DNA from: Malachius bipustulatus
Taxonomy: Eukaryota > Arthropoda > Insecta > Coleoptera > Melyridae
Direction: 5' to 3'
NCBI GenBank assembly: GCA_910589415.1
Contig: OU342639.1
Location: 19,166,268-19,230,267 of the forward strand
Length of the DNA stretch: 64,000 nucleotides
Positions 1-12,938 of this stretch are shown here, in pieces (position 1 is the first letter of the stretch; each line of letters starts with the position of its first letter). The notes below the pieces were generated by a model. It had not been told where the DNA came from. It made no database searches and worked only from the letters and a program-made list of their open reading frames with translations. The translations under genes and the position numbers were made by a program.

Positions 1-1635
1 AACAAATCATTTCCAAGTCTATTTATATACGAATGTCTCTGTTTTGTACATAACTAGGCAACCCTGCAGCTGTTTCCAAAGCATGCTTTGGTGTTGTTGC
101 AGAATGATCATAGTTTATGGTGATCAATTTTTGTGCAAGCAAATTTTTAAAACAGTTTTACTCGGAAACGGGTCATTTTATCGTGATAGACAAAGAGGAC
201 CTTTTCCCAATATTTCTTCATGTTATTTAATTGTGCATCTTCAAAACTCAGAAAAAAATATTACGAAAAAAGTTATAGGCCTTTTTTGAAGGTCAAGGGC
301 AGTTAAGGCCTTTTGATTTCGAGGGATTCAAGTCTAATTTGGACCAAGGATGTAAAGCAACATCAGTGGCAAGTATGTCAAATTTCAAGAAAATGCGTAC
401 ACTAGAAAAAAAGTTATAAAAAAATATTGATTTAAAAAAATCAACTTTGGAGGCTTATAACTTTCTTCTTTTTGAGTTTTCGAAAAAAAATTATAGATAC
501 TTTTGGCAATATTTCATCAAGAAGAATCACCCCCTTAATTTTTTGCTCATAATTTCCGGACACCCTGTATATGCATAAGTGGTATATTTTACTCCCGTTC
601 TCAAGGTGTTTGCGCAAACTAAATTGAGTTACACAGGGGGGCAAAAATAATAACACAATTTGATGTTCAATTATCTTTTGTTCAATTATCTACGAATATT
701 AGGTACTTTAAAGTTGCTATTTTGTAATTATCGTATGTGTATTGCTAATGTTGGTTTCACAGGTTTGTTTCACTCTGCCATAGCTTCACGAATCAAGGTT
801 GTTTGCGAATGATAATAACCTTTTAACATGCAGAATTAGGCTTCACCAAAACTATAATATGTTATCACCAAAAGTGTTATTATTTTGTGAGAAATTGTTA
901 AAAATAATCTCATGTAGGTAGGTAAGACTGAAATAATACAGGGGAATTCCTTTTAGAGTCCCTATCCCCTCTCATAAGTTCGTTTATCTTTCTTCGAGTT
1001 AAAGCTTAATGAACAAGCCTAATAATTTGGAAAATGAAGATGTATGCGAAAAACGCCAAAACAGGTCGATTTTGTTTTCGAGGGGGACATCTTTGGGCAA
1101 CTCATCCCCTTGGAAGGGGTGGCTATCCCTTCGTTTATCATCATAGGGACCAGATATCGAGTGATACGTCGTTTGAAAGCTACTTGAATTCTTTCTTCAC
1201 AACGATATCTCACTTTTTGGGTTTTGCGTGAATTCTACAGGGCGAATCGCTAAAAAAGGTACTTCATAATTATTACTTATTTTTCTTCGGAATCGTGCGC
1301 AGAGAGTAATTAATAAAATATCGCACTTCACCAATCACTATCATGGTTGCTATGGTTATCATTATGGTTGTCTTGGTTATCACTATATGGTTTTCATGGG
1401 TACTATATGACTAAATCCATGCATGCATCAGTGATTGGTTGAAAAATTATTGCTCACAATAAATCCTCAAATTCTTACTTTTTGAGAAGCTTTTAGTAGT
1501 AGAAGTAGAAGCTTTAGAGAAGTGTTTTTTTATTACGTAGCGGGCTTCATTATTCTGTTATCGGAATATTAAGATAATTTTTCACTTCTACATACATCAC
1601 CTAACAGATTTCTATAATGTCAGTTTAATAAGCTA
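1..1635. other. AT-rich non-coding DNA with MITE remnants
   Basis: No open frame here shows a recognisable protein. Around 548-556 the sequence reads ACACCCTGTAT, the right-hand terminus shared with several TA-flanked elements elsewhere in the window, so 250-560 is probably the remains of one such element. Its left end is not clear. The stretch 940-1240 is less AT-rich and has overlapping open frames on both strands (1019-1231), which I read as repeat sequence, not a gene. Confidence 0.4.
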
Positions 1636-1639
1636 CTCT

Positions 1640-2420
1640 TTGAATTGTCGTATTTTCACATTAACATTGGTTGTGAAGTTGTGGAAAATTTTTTACTCTA
1701 TTGCGGAGAGAATTCAAATTATCGCTTTGTTTTTCGGAAATGGTGAGTGTGGCAATCGTACTACAGATTTATTCAATCAAGAGCATCCACATAAACACAC
1801 AAGCAGAAAATACGCTGTTGAACCTGGTCAAAAAATTTAAAGAAACAGGTTCAGTGCGCGAAAAAAAAAAACGTGAACTCCAAGCGAGAAACGAGGTTTT
1901 TGTGATTGAAGTTTTAGCACAAATTACTACAGACCCAACTCTGAGTAAGCGAAAATTTACCATTGTAACCAACATCCCGCAGGAACTACTATTTGACTCA
2001 TCCTTAAGCCAGCATAAATTTCATCCGTACAAAATTTATTTAGTGCATGAACTGAATGAGGATGATTAGTTTTGCGAAGTTATGATGACCGAAAGAATAG
2101 GTGCTGATTCGAATTTTCTTTTCAACATTTGTTTTTCTGACGAGTGCACATTTTTCTTGAATTCTACTGTAAATCGGCACAACAATCGATATTGGTCGGA
2201 CGTGAATCCTAGGATTTTCCACGAGTCCATACTCAACATCCTCTAAAATTAATGTCTGGACCGGTATTTTTGGAGACCGCATAATTGGTCCCATTTATGT
2301 TGGAGGGAATATCTGACGGGTGAAGCTTACCTGGAAATGCTGCAAGATCTTGTCCACCCAGTGATGACTATACCCTATGATGTAGATGAAATTTTTATAC
2401 AGGGTGATAAAAAATCTGAG
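1640..2420 (+). pseudogene. Decayed Tc1/mariner-superfamily transposase, DUF4817-type amino terminus
   Basis: The plus strand carries successive pieces of one transposase in shifting frames. An amino-terminal helix-turn-helix region begins near 1690 (AERIQIIALFFGNGE). After a frameshift come LVKKFKETGSV (about 1818-1850) and HKFHPYKIYLVHELNEDD (about 2012-2066). A further frame gives FSDECTFFLN (about 2137-2166), where the D is the expected first catalytic aspartate, then RYWSDVNPRIFHES (about 2192-2233). After another shift come HNWSH and YLTGEAYLEMLQDLV (about 2308-2352). The homology fades by about 2400, before the conserved third acidic residue. These elements are cut-and-paste transposons of the IS630/Tc1/mariner group. 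Multiple shifts and the truncation make it inactive. The order of motifs is strong evidence for the family; the boundaries are approximate. Confidence 0.75.
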
Positions 2421-4205
2421 CTAGCCTATAGCATGTTGGAGACATAACAGGCGCATTTAGATTTCAAATGCTGCCCGTATTCATAAGCGATAATTTCCTA
2501 AATAATTACGTAATCAATTATACCCATCTCACTCTAACGTATAAAAACTGCATATCTCCATCCCATTTATTTAATTATTTTCCAGATATTACAGGACAGA
2601 AACGCTTCGTGAATACGGGCCTAATGTCTATATGGTTTGATACAAGAGTTTAGAAGCAGGCGACCGATACCAACGTTAACAGTTTTGTGAAGAATTCATA
2701 TTCATATTAAGTATTCATTTACATTTTGATAACTATGTTTTCATTTTTTAAATAATTTTATTTTATTTGATGATGCTATCGGCAATTATATATATTCATT
2801 ATATTCATATCTATTGCGATTGATAGTCTCGTGCTTTATAATTTATCAAAAATATCAGCATCAATGGGTAGGGCTGTTCTAAATTCCACACTCATGCTCG
2901 TTATGGAAAATCCCTTGGGGAAATAACCGACAACACACATATAGATACGAATTCGTAGAAACGATATTTGTGCGTTTTGTTCCACAGTCGGAACGTTTTG
3001 TGTGTTAAAAATTCGAGTCCGTGCTGAAGGTATCTTTGTGATGTTGGTGGTGCTGGTGCTTATTTGGAGTTATTGCATTATTCAGATCGGCAGGATGTAG
3101 CAGCGACGGTGTGAAACAGGGAATATAAACGCTCCGCTTCATATAATGTAAGCCTCATCCCCGAGTACACGACTCGAACCCCAGGAATATAATGTTTTCT
3201 CACTCTTCCACGCCTTTGCATTTCTTCTATCCCGACGGTGTTTGTTATTCGATGTTTCGGTTGTCTCCTCGCGGTTCCCAACCAAACTTCAACAACTCCT
3301 TCGTTTCCTGACGCTCCAAACTTTACCCACAGCTTCGCCAAGATTGATGATTTATAATGTAGATATAATAAGTGAAAACCTTCCCTGCTGAAATAATAAC
3401 AACTTTTCTATCAGCATTGATTCTTAATTATTTTTACAGCATAATAATAATAATAATAACACACTATACATACATACACATTGTTCCGTCATCAATGACA
3501 TTTCATTATTAATTTCCATTTCCTCACGGAATCTATCCTTGCACAACCCTTTTGCCCATCCCTTATATTTGGCTATTCTCGGCAAGAGAAGATGTGCATA
3601 ACGTGGGTGGTCAAACCAAACGTCAAGGTTTTCACCCCTAGAAGAGACCAGAAGCAGTAGAGCATTGGACGCGTCGGGTCGCATCAGGAAATCCCGTGCC
3701 GTGTGCAATCCAAGGAGAGTTTAGTGACCAGCACCAGTTCTTCAGTTGCTGATAAACGTCGCGGCTCCGTCTTCTCTTACTTCATCTTAATATCATCGAT
3801 TATCGCGTCCTATAGGCCGATCGCTTAATTAAGGGACATTCGCATCCCCGCACGAATATAGTGATTCACAGAAGGCAGAATAAACAGTGAGTACCTAGGT
3901 ACGCATGAACTATTAAGCCAAATATTAATTGTTAATCCTGTCTGTTATTATTTCCCTGTGTATCCTGTATCTTGGTCCTTCGCCCAGATAAGAACATCAT
4001 TTTCATCAAATTGGTTCCCCATTACGGGAACTTATTATTTATTCTTTCATCCAATCGATTCCCCATTAAGGGACCGTACACACATATACTTCAAACATGC
4101 AACATCACTCGAAACTTCCTAAATCAAAGATAATGAAATCTGTGTAGACTTGGCCTGAGTCCGTCTGCATGGATAATCTCACCAGCAATGATGTGAGAAT
4201 GAATC
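2421..4205. other. Intergenic, with a GC-richer block at about 2990-3900
   Basis: No gene recognised. The block 2990-3900 is richer in G and C than its surroundings and has open frames on the minus strand (3078-3341, 3424-3708) that resemble nothing I know. A short microsatellite of ATA/ATT type lies at 3441-3458. The stretch 3860-4080, with AATAAACAG and two related runs containing GGTTCCCCATTA and GATTCCCCATTA, has the look of a decayed LTR and leader region, but I found no paired LTR or target-site duplication. This is only a suggestion. Confidence 0.25.
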
Positions 4206-4209
4206 GAGA

Positions 4210-6240
4210 AATGATAATATTAATAATAATATTTATTGATTCCAGCAGATTTTAACTCATTTACAAGAAAACAACTTTATCGAATTACAACTCAACAATG
4301 AATATCGATTAAGTATACATCGAGCATAGTATGGACAAATATCCAAACATAACTAAAAAAAAACAAATAGACCAAGCACTCAGTAGCGGGCACGCAAGAA
4401 ATAATCGCGAAATATGATCAATTATTGTTATTTACAGTAATCTGACCAAATTCGCGAACAGTAGGCAAGTATAGCAGCGAAAGTATCCACATGGATATCA
4501 GAATTTTCCGAGATTTTGTTGAATAGTTGACACATGACAGTGACGGGCGATATCAACAAAGCATTTATTCTAAAATGGCAAACAATAAAAAGTCTTACTC
4601 TGACGAGCATTCAGACGAGGCACCAGAAAGTTAAGCCTGTTGAGTAAGCAACTGATGCAATCAATATCGTTGTTAAGCAATTTAAACAGGAATTTAATCA
4701 TACTGGTGACTCGCCTTACAAAAAGTGAGGTAAAGCCAAATCGGACCAACAACAAACTATGATCATACCCTCTAGGAAGGTAAACATTATCTAGTCTGTA
4801 GGAAAGAAACTTTAAAAAATGTCGCTGAACAGATACCAGGCGATCAATATGTATACTTGATAAACAGGATACCAGATAACACTACAGTACTCAAGTATAG
4901 ATCTTACTAATGAATAAAAAAGAATACAAATAGCACCGACGTTGGAGAAATCTCTGCGCAACTTCTGCAAATGAATCCGTATGTTTTCGTACAGCCCACG
5001 ATCAAACACAACACCCAAATCCCTAACAGTTTCCGAACGATCAACCAAAATGTTATCTATTTTGTAGTGAATTAGTCGATCTGGCTTACTACCAAGCATT
5101 TGGGCACATTCAAATATAGCCGATTTCTGGAACACCGCTCATACGCCGAGCAAATATCCCGCTGGAGGGCCTCACAGTCAGCCGCCGAACTGACAGCACT
5201 GAAGACCTTGAGACCATCTGCAAACAACAGCCTTTCACATCTTATAACCTCGGTAATATCATTAATAAATAGTAGGAATAATAGTGGCCCCAGATTAGAA
5301 CCCTGGGGAACACCAGATGTAGGAATGATTATCCCCGACTGTACACATTGATATTTCACTCGCTGTTGCCTATTAGATAAGTAAGACTGAAAGAATGCCA
5401 GCAATGAATCGACAAAGCCAAATGAAGACATTTTCTGCAGCAATATGCCATGATCCAATTATTGATCAAAGGCCTTTTGGAAATCTATAAGTACATATAC
5501 GGCATCAACCTGACCCCGAGAATCGGAGACCTATTGTGAGAAGCAAGCCAGATTTGTAACAGTGGAACGTCCTTCAACAAACCCATGCTGAGACTGAGTT
5601 ATTCGCTGTTTCACCTGGGAGTAGATTCTCTTATATAGAACATATTCAAAGATTTTATCGAAACCGCATAACAGAGATATGGGTCTATAATTACTAACCT
5701 CCCGTACATCACCCTTCTTAAAGATGGGGCATATCAAGGCACGCTTCCAGAGAGCTGGAAAAACACTACTCTGAATACTTAGATTATATAAATAAAAAAG
5801 TGGCCGGACCAGAACTTGTGCACAGTCTCTCAACAAGAAGCTCGGCACTCCATCTGGACCCATCGTAAAAATGTTCTTAGATTCTTTCAGGGCAGCTGAG
5901 ATCTCTTCTTCGGACACACCATCAGATAAACCGACAGAGTGTCCCGCCATCCACCAGTACAAGAAACGAATCCAGTCGGTAAGCCATAAGATGCAGTATA
6001 AACACTACCAAAATATTCAGCGAATGCATCAACAGTAAGCTCAGGAGTGTTCAATTCAAAGCCATTGAAAGTCATTAGTCCGGGTATCCTAGTGTTTCCC
6101 CGTTTATTTCGAGTGAACTCCCAAAACTTTTTGGGCTCTTTGGAAAGGACGGATTCTACTTCATCGATATACCTTCTGTTTGCTACGTTGATCATTTTCT
6201 TACAATTATATAGTGCGAGATTTTTTATACAACTCATAGT
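4210..6240 (-). pseudogene. Decayed 5'-truncated non-LTR retrotransposon (Jockey/CR1-like reverse transcriptase)
   Basis: Read on the minus strand from 6237 down to 4430, broken frames give a reverse transcriptase in the correct order. They are a linker (KEPKKFWEFTRNKRG), finger/palm motifs (GPDGVPSFLLRDCA, CPIFKKGDVREVSNYRPISLL, FEYVLYKRI, QHGFVEGRST), the palm motif GVPQGSNLGPLLFLLFIND, and a catalytic box reading FADG where FADD is expected. The thumb/connection (LVRSILEYCSVIWYPV) and the carboxy-terminal region (about 4428-4755) follow. In-frame stops near 5462 and 5531 and several frameshifts break it. No endonuclease region is visible upstream of 6240, so the copy is 5' truncated, as expected from incomplete target-primed reverse transcription. 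The 3' tail is AT-rich (TAATATTATTAT-like, about 4208-4240). Clade assignment within the Jockey/CR1/Rex group is uncertain. Confidence 0.85.
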
Positions 6241-7197
6241 GGGACGAAGTCTTAAATTTTTTGTATTTTTTAAAAAGAAAATACTTCTTACGTAGTGATG
6301 ATTTAATTATACCATGCATCAAACCATGACCGGTATCTATATACGCCCATTGACATTTGGATTAGTTTTGGGAACAGAAATCTCGAGAATACCAAACAAG
6401 ATATCATAGAAAGTTGAACACGCTAGGCAATATCATTCTCAGCCTGTTAGGTATAAATTAATAATTATACTATTTATATAGGTATGTAAGTATTAAAGTA
6501 ATAACATCCATCATGACTTCTTACTTGCATAAATTATAGTTAAATTACTGACAATCTTCAAATACGATTATTCTATCGCATACGATAATAATATTCTACT
6601 CTGTACAGCTTCTCTAATCCTAGATAATTCACCAAAGAGACCACAACATGAGTTTCTGTCGCTTCATGTTTGATTTAATTACCATCACCTCTACAGTTGA
6701 TAAAGAGACCGGTCGCAGCTTACCGCTGGCTCTCTACCCTTAGCTTTCGGTTCACTCTTCTGGTTCACCAGCACCAGCTCATTGCGGTTGAATCCTTCTT
6801 AGATAGAACCACGAGAAGGCTGTAGAACATTTTAATTACGCTCTACTCTATTTACGCCCCTAAAAGCCATGAGATCCTTAACGTTTTCTCAATTACACTG
6901 ACACTCCCTATCCCTATGTCCTATGTCTATAGATAGTCGCCAGTTGCATTTTTTATAGACCTGTAGATAAACCAATGATAAACTCTTGATATATCTTGTC
7001 AGGTTGATATTGATCCATTTTAACAGCTTAGCTTTGCTTTGCAATTAAAATCATTAAATATTCTCGCAAAGCGCATAACATACCTATATTTACGAGACTT
7101 TCATTGTTTCAGCTTTGGGCAGTTTTGTTCAATACAATTTAGTCTTGTGAAGCTGCCAATACAATTGCCTAGCAGTGGAATTCGTATATACAATGTA
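6241..7197. other. Intergenic, nothing recognised
   Basis: AT-rich sequence between two transposon remnants. I see no gene, RNA gene or repeat in it that I can support. Confidence 0.4.
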
Positions 7198-8830
7198 TAT
7201 ACAGGATGTTTCAGTCATGATGGATCAAACGAAGCAGGGTGATAGAGGACCTCAATACGAATCGATCTAACTCGCATCCATATGTGTGATTTCCTGAAGA
7301 ACCTGATTTTCCAAAGACAGTGTGTCATGCTGGCTTAATAGCTCGCGGTTTAGCTTGATGAAATTTTCCAAAGATGTAGTCAAATAATGAGTCTATCACA
7401 TCGTGTGTAAGCTTCCCCAATGCAAGGGACACAATTAGAAAAATATATATTTCATAAAAAAATTATTGAAGCAGAAAAATTTTCTTTTACTTAACAACGC
7501 TCCTGTTAAAAATTTTTGGGGGTAATTTATTTTTGGCACATGTTTCAAAAACTTCTCTGTTCAATTGGCAATCTACCCTATACAAATTTCATTCTAGTCT
7601 TTACATACATAGATTTCCATAATATTAATGGGCAAAAGGAAACAGGCGATATTTAATGTTCAGATGCAGTTACATGTCGCAGCATTGTAAACAGTTTTTA
7701 AATGTAAAATATTGATAGAACAAAAGATAAAATGGACGTCAACAGCACTCGTCACATTAATTGTTCGAAATGACCATCCCTAGCCGCAATACACATACGA
7801 CATCATCTTTAAAAAAAATATTTCTAACCTTCTAAATGCCTCCTTGTTATTTTCAACTGTTATCTTGGTTTTAGCCAACTTCCTTCTCAATTCCTGCAAG
7901 CGGGAATATTCTTTGTAATACACCAATTTCCTTGTAATGACCCCAGAGAAAAAAGTCAAGCGGATTCAAGTCCGGGGACCTAGGAGGCCATGCTATCGGT
8001 CCTTCACGCCCAATCCACCTGATGTCAGGAAAGCTTTGGTTAAGGAGATTTCTTACATTCAACGCATAATGGCATGGGGCTCCATCATTCTGGAGAAACA
8101 TCCGCTGTCTTGTTTGTAAATTTACATTTTCCAGAAGAATAGGCAGCTCGTTCCGCAGAAAGTTGAGTATGTTTCACCACTCAACTCAAGCGCTGGTAAC
8201 TCAAATGGTCCAATCAATTGTCTGCCCGAAATTCCGGCTCATAAATTAACACTAAATTTCTGCTGAAAGTTGTGACGGCGGATCAAATTCGGGTTTTCTA
8301 TGGACCAACAATAATTGTTATGCACATTGAAGACGCCATTCCGACTGAAGTTGGACTCGTGTCCTTTTAAAGAATATGATCAAAAAAGTCAGGATCATCT
8401 CTATACCTCCTAAGCACTTCTTCACAGAAATCGACTCTTTTTCTATGGTCCGTGGGCAGCAAATCCTGTACCTTCCTAATATGGTATGGATGGTAATTTT
8501 TCTTGTCGTAAAATGCGTTGTACTTTTGGCTGCGCGATTCTCGTTTGACGATTAATTGCTCTGGTACTTGTGGAAGGATTCGCTATAACTTCTTCCAGTA
8601 CACTTTCAACGTGCTCAGGATTTCGTCTAATTGTTCCTTCTCGAGTACTTGTTCCAGGTAAACGGCCCTCCACGTATGCGTTATGCACGCGTAAAAATAC
8701 CCGGTAATTCGGGTAAGTTTCAGGCTTTATAGTCCATCTCGATGCGTCACGTGGGTTCGATACAATCTTGCGGCAAGCCGAGCATTTCCTCTTGCATATC
8801 CATAGTTTTGCATCACACAAGCTTTACATC
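7198..8830 (-). pseudogene. Decayed Tc1/mariner-superfamily transposon, second copy
   Basis: The transposase reads on the minus strand. The amino-terminal part is at 8476-8820 (YPNYRVFLRVHNAYVEGRLPG, then HVESVLEEVIANPSTSTRAI and QRILRQEKL). A one-base frameshift near 8478 moves the frame to HPYHIRKVQDLLPTDHRKRV. The middle (about 8170-8360) contains SNFSRNGVFNVHNN, RQLIGPFELPALELSGETY. The carboxy-terminal catalytic part is at 7871-8101 (FLQNDGAPCHYALNVRNLL, with the second catalytic D in NDGAP, and WPPRSPDLNPLDFFLWG). The third acidic motif SPDLNPLD is intact. A terminal-repeat-like TATACAGGATGTTTC occurs at 7198-7212, giving a plausible left end; no matching right end was found. At least two frameshifts and an in-frame stop make it inactive. 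It is the same broad family as the remnant at 1640-2420. Confidence 0.8.
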
Positions 8831-9861
8831 ATAAAAGCTTTAGGAAGCGGTCGGGGTCGGACTATGACTATGTAGTTGAGCGTCTTGTGGAGAACTCAGT
8901 ACACCTGCGCTCGGGCCGCTCACTAGAACTGTACTTCGTTGGACGGCTTGCAGTAACGTGTCAGTTATGACAAGCGTGAAATAGCTACGACATTTTATTT
9001 CACTCGTTTTTACTTTATGCACTCTTCATGATAATCATACATTTTATGAACTAAGAAACGAGTAAAAAAGTGCATTTTATGAATCACTCGTAGATAAAAG
9101 AAACTTACAAGCGTAAGAGAACCAATTTCTTGCGGAGCACCAGCCAAACACGTTCACACTGTGATAGCTCGCATATTTATTATTTTCTAGATGATTTATT
9201 ATTTCTATTTGATGACACTTTTTGCTAAGCTTGTCAATAGTTGCTTTGAAAAAAAACCGTAAGAAATATTTTAAAAAAAGGTGCTGCACTCATTAATACT
9301 TTAGAAATTAAAGATGTTGATATTTTTATTAGGTGCCTAATAATTTTTGTGGGACATACTAAACTTCACCAGAGTCAACTGCGTATAGCCTAGAACTTGT
9401 GTGAATTGAAGTTTTTTCTCCCCTTATTCTAACAATCTGTTTTTATTGCTTTTAGTTTTTTTATATATTAATCGGAAACGCCTCCAAATATCGTAAAACA
9501 GCTTGCTGCTTATATCAATCAACTATTGCATTTTCCCAGGAATTAAGAAAACACATGATATACATATAGTTGTATGTCCTATTAAAAAACAATGTCGTCA
9601 TTAGTGAGCCAAGGAACTGAGCACTGCTGTATAGAAAATTGTATCGTCAATAGAAAATAATTGATTTTTTTCCTGTTTTTATTTAACTCAAAATTTAAAG
9701 ATTTATTTGATCGCATGCACGCGAACTTTTTCCTCACCCGTTATTATTTTACATTCTCTGATCAATTTCTGACTAAACCGAAATTTTCTGATTTATTTTA
9801 GTTTTTTTTTTTTAATGAATTTTTGTGAATCCTAGAATGTTTTTGCGATACTATCTTGAGG
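8831..9861. other. Intergenic; GC-richer patch then AT-rich DNA
   Basis: No gene recognised. The stretch 8840-8990 is GC-richer than its surroundings. At about 9000-9090 the string ACTCGTTTTTAC and its approximate complement AACGAGTAAAAAAGTGCA form a short inverted repeat. A ~50-bp segment at 9575-9625 recurs in diverged form at 18057-18107 inside another element, so it is dispersed repeat DNA. Confidence 0.35.
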
Positions 9862-10067
9862 ACCGGTTGCACGAACGTAATTAAAAATTTTGAAAATAAG
9901 GTGAATAGTTTCAATTATCTTTAATTTTTTATCTGTAATTAACTCTTCTAAAACTGACTACCTACAATTAATTTCCAGCAAAATCAGAAAAAAAAAACTT
10001 TGGTAATACAGGGCATTTTAAAATCGGTGATCTGACAAATTTTTATTACGTTCGTGCAACTGGCCAT
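9862..10067. mobile_element. Short MITE with GGTTGCACGAACGTAAT-type terminal inverted repeats
   Basis: The left end at 9862-9890 reads GACCGGTTGCACGAACGTAA. The right end at 10040-10067 reads, on the opposite strand, GGCCAGTTGCACGAACGTAA. The inverted repeats are about 24 bp with a few mismatches and enclose about 150 bp of AT-rich DNA without a frame. No clear target-site duplication is visible. The superfamily is unassigned. Confidence 0.6.
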
Positions 10068-11516
10068 AAATGTTTCTCTCGGGATTTATTCAGACAAGTG
10101 CGACAGTGACTTTGCAAATATTTTGATGGAATTTTTTATATAAGAGCATGTATCATTAGCAGCATATTCATAAGATTTAACGAAATAGATTATATATTAT
10201 ATTGTGTAGGTACATGGCGGAAATGGAAGACAGTTCCATCATAATCCTCTACGATTGTTAATTTAAGTAACGTAGAACGTATACCGAAACAGGTAGCCAC
10301 AACACATTTTGTCGGCATCACAATTAATAAGCCCAAATGATTGGCTGTCATATATTTGTGTTTAGTTATGAACTGCTTTTACTTTCGATGTTTTATTATA
10401 GCTTCTATCTGAGTGGCGCTTGATTATTATTACAGGTTGTGATTTTGTCGGTCTATTCTTAACACTTATATTCACTTCCAGATAGAAAAAAGATAAAGAT
10501 AGGTAGATAATCGATTTTGGTCATCTTGAAGATATATTTATTAAGGTAAGACTTTTATTTATATTCTGAGTTTCATATTTTTGATTATTACTCATACGAG
10601 TTGAGGTAGGTCTACCATCATCATAGCTGTGCAGGTATTATTGTTTATTACTGTTTATTTCTTCAAAGACTTTCAAAATAAAATAATGAAATGGTTCTCT
10701 GATAGGTATTTAGTATTCAGAATAGCGAATAGCATAAGAATATAAAATATGCATTAAGAAAGAACGTATTGAAAGCTAGGAAATTTCATAATACTTGCAT
10801 GCATGATGGAGAAAATACATAACTCATATCGTATGCCAGGCGCGAACTTTAAAAACACCCATCTTGAACTGCAAAATCGACCCTTAAATATCCCTCTTGA
10901 AGTGCAAAAATAGAACTAACAAAAGCTTTAAAATCGTGGAGTATAATAAGGTTGATGTATAACGTTTTCTGCGGTGTAACTGCCATCCATTGTTTTTTTT
11001 TCAATCTCACGACTCAATAATTGATTTCTTCCTAAATATTTTTGTCGTATATAAAATTGATTCGTTGCAAGTGCGAATTCGATTTCAAAACGTGACAATA
11101 ATTTTTTTTCGAATTATTAGGAACAGAATTATGAAAAAATTCCCGTGGTCTTTATTATACGCTTCTGATGCGGTGAACCAATTAAGGTAGCTTGAAATTT
11201 TTTTTGTATCAACTTCTAGCCTATATAAGCTTTCATAAAATCGATTACCATAAAAATGACAGTTTGATAACTTTAAACACGGATCTGTAATCGAGTGATA
11301 ACATACAACATTGAAATTTGGCATTTGCCTAAAGCTGGCCCAGCGCTTTACACATTTTCACAATTACACATTTTTCGCGATTTATTATACAATACAATAA
11401 AAAAAATTACACGAGTTACAACGCCATAGATATTCACGGCCAATGCAAGCTCTGTTACTTTGAAGGTTTTCATATGAAAACTTTTTTTTTTAATATTCAG
11501 TATGGACATAATTTAT
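10068..11516. other. Intergenic, nothing recognised
   Basis: AT-rich DNA. Open frames at 10990-11324 on both strands are low-complexity and resemble no family I know. I see no supported feature. Confidence 0.4.
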
Positions 11517-12154
11517 GGACATAGGGAATTCCCATGTTAAAACAAACTATTGTAAATATTGGCTCCCCTAATTATTTTACAGTAAAATGTCAAATTTAAA
11601 ACTTTTTAAGGAAAAAAATCTGCTTCTTATGCTGCAATTGAATTTTCATTTGGTTCATCCGTTTTCGAGAAAATCAGGATAAACTTAATGCTTTTTCGTA
11701 GTTTTTCAAGGTTGCTTTTGACAGATAATGCTAAAAATTATTAATTGTCAATAAGTGATTGTACAAAAGTGATTCATTTACTTTTGTTTATAAAAATGAG
11801 TTAGGTATTACACCATTACACCAATTATTTCTTCAATGGTGTAATAATTCATTTTTATTAACAAGTTTTCCTTTAAAAAGTAATACTTTGCCACTTAAAG
11901 TTTTAATGATGAATGAATTACTTTTGAACAATCAGTTATTGACAATTAATAATTGATACCTTGAAAAACTACAAAAAACCTTTAAGTTTTTCCTGATTTT
12001 CTAGAAAACGGATGAACCAAATGAAAATTAAATTATAGCATATAAGAAGCAGCTTTTTTTCCTTTAAGGTTTTACATTTGACATTTTACTGTAAAATAAT
12101 TAGGGGAGCCAATATTTACAATAGTTTATTTTAACATGGGAATTCCCTATGTCC
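11517..12154. mobile_element. Foldback (long inverted-repeat) element, 638 bp
   Basis: The left arm begins GGACATAGGGAATTCCC at 11517. The right arm ends with the exact complement, GGGAATTCCCTATGTCC, at 12154. The arms stay complementary inward for roughly 270 bp with scattered indels: for example TTAGGGGAGCC at 12099-12109 pairs with GGCTCCCCTAA at 11561-11571. Arms of this length with almost no unique centre make it a foldback-type non-autonomous element. The small open frame at 11759-11956 lies inside the palindrome and is not a gene. The superfamily is not determined. Confidence 0.8.
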
Positions 12155-12938
12155 AGAAATTCAAGAGACACGGTGTATACGATTTCTTTTTTATTATTTG
12201 TTTTTTGTATTTCTAAATGAATTAATTATCAAGATACAGTCCGCTATTGTTAAATTTTTATTATCGATTCATCCATTACAGCAATTTTTTGTTATTTTTT
12301 ATTGACGCAAATAAATTTGTATTGCTGAGATGTAATATTTTTTATCTTGTGTTCGATCAATAATTGTAGTCTTTTATATTTACAATTCCATTGTTGGAGA
12401 GTTGACCGGTCTGCAGGATATTTTTGATACAATACTCCTGAGATACTCAGTCAGGTCTCCTATACTAACTGTATACCTACTAATATTTTTGATATTCTTC
12501 AGACGCGTACAGTTCTAAAACAGTCTCCAATCTATGGGAGTTGTGTCTCTAACGGGAGACTGACGTCTTTTATTTTTCAAAACTGTCAGTAAAATTGAAA
12601 GATTAGGATCCGGTTGCACAAGCGTGGTTGGAAGTCTTGTCGGCTAGTTTTATATTTCATTTCTCGTTATAGTATTTTTGGTTATTATTTTTAATGTATT
12701 AAATCAGTTTATTAATTTAGATTTTTAAATACAGGCGGTGTCGAAGAAATATTATTTTTCCAGTTTTTGGACGATATCTCGGGAACCGTATGAGATACAA
12801 TGTTCAGCTTTTATATACAATATGTGCTCACTGATCTCCTTATTTATAAAAAATAAAAGGCTTTAAAAAAATCAGTGCCGTAGACTCAGTGTATTTTGAG
12901 GGTTTCGAGCCCCTAATTTTTACGTCACTGGAATAAAT
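12155..12938. other. Intergenic, nothing recognised
   Basis: AT-rich DNA with no gene. The phrase CCGGTTGCACAAGCGTGGTTGG at about 12610 resembles the terminus of the MITE at 9862 but has no partner end here. Confidence 0.3.

Noticed and set aside
1019..1231. Overlapping open frames on both strands
   Set aside because: Mirror-image frames in a repeat-like stretch with no homology.
3078..3341. Open frame on the minus strand with a tRNA B-box-like GGTTCGAGTC at about 3172-3181
   Set aside because: No A-box at the proper distance, no cloverleaf, and the protein resembles no family; not called as tRNA, SINE or gene.
3860..4090. LTR-like text (AATAAACAG, repeated TTCCCCATTA runs)
   Set aside because: No paired LTR, target duplication or pol frame; only mentioned in the intergenic note.
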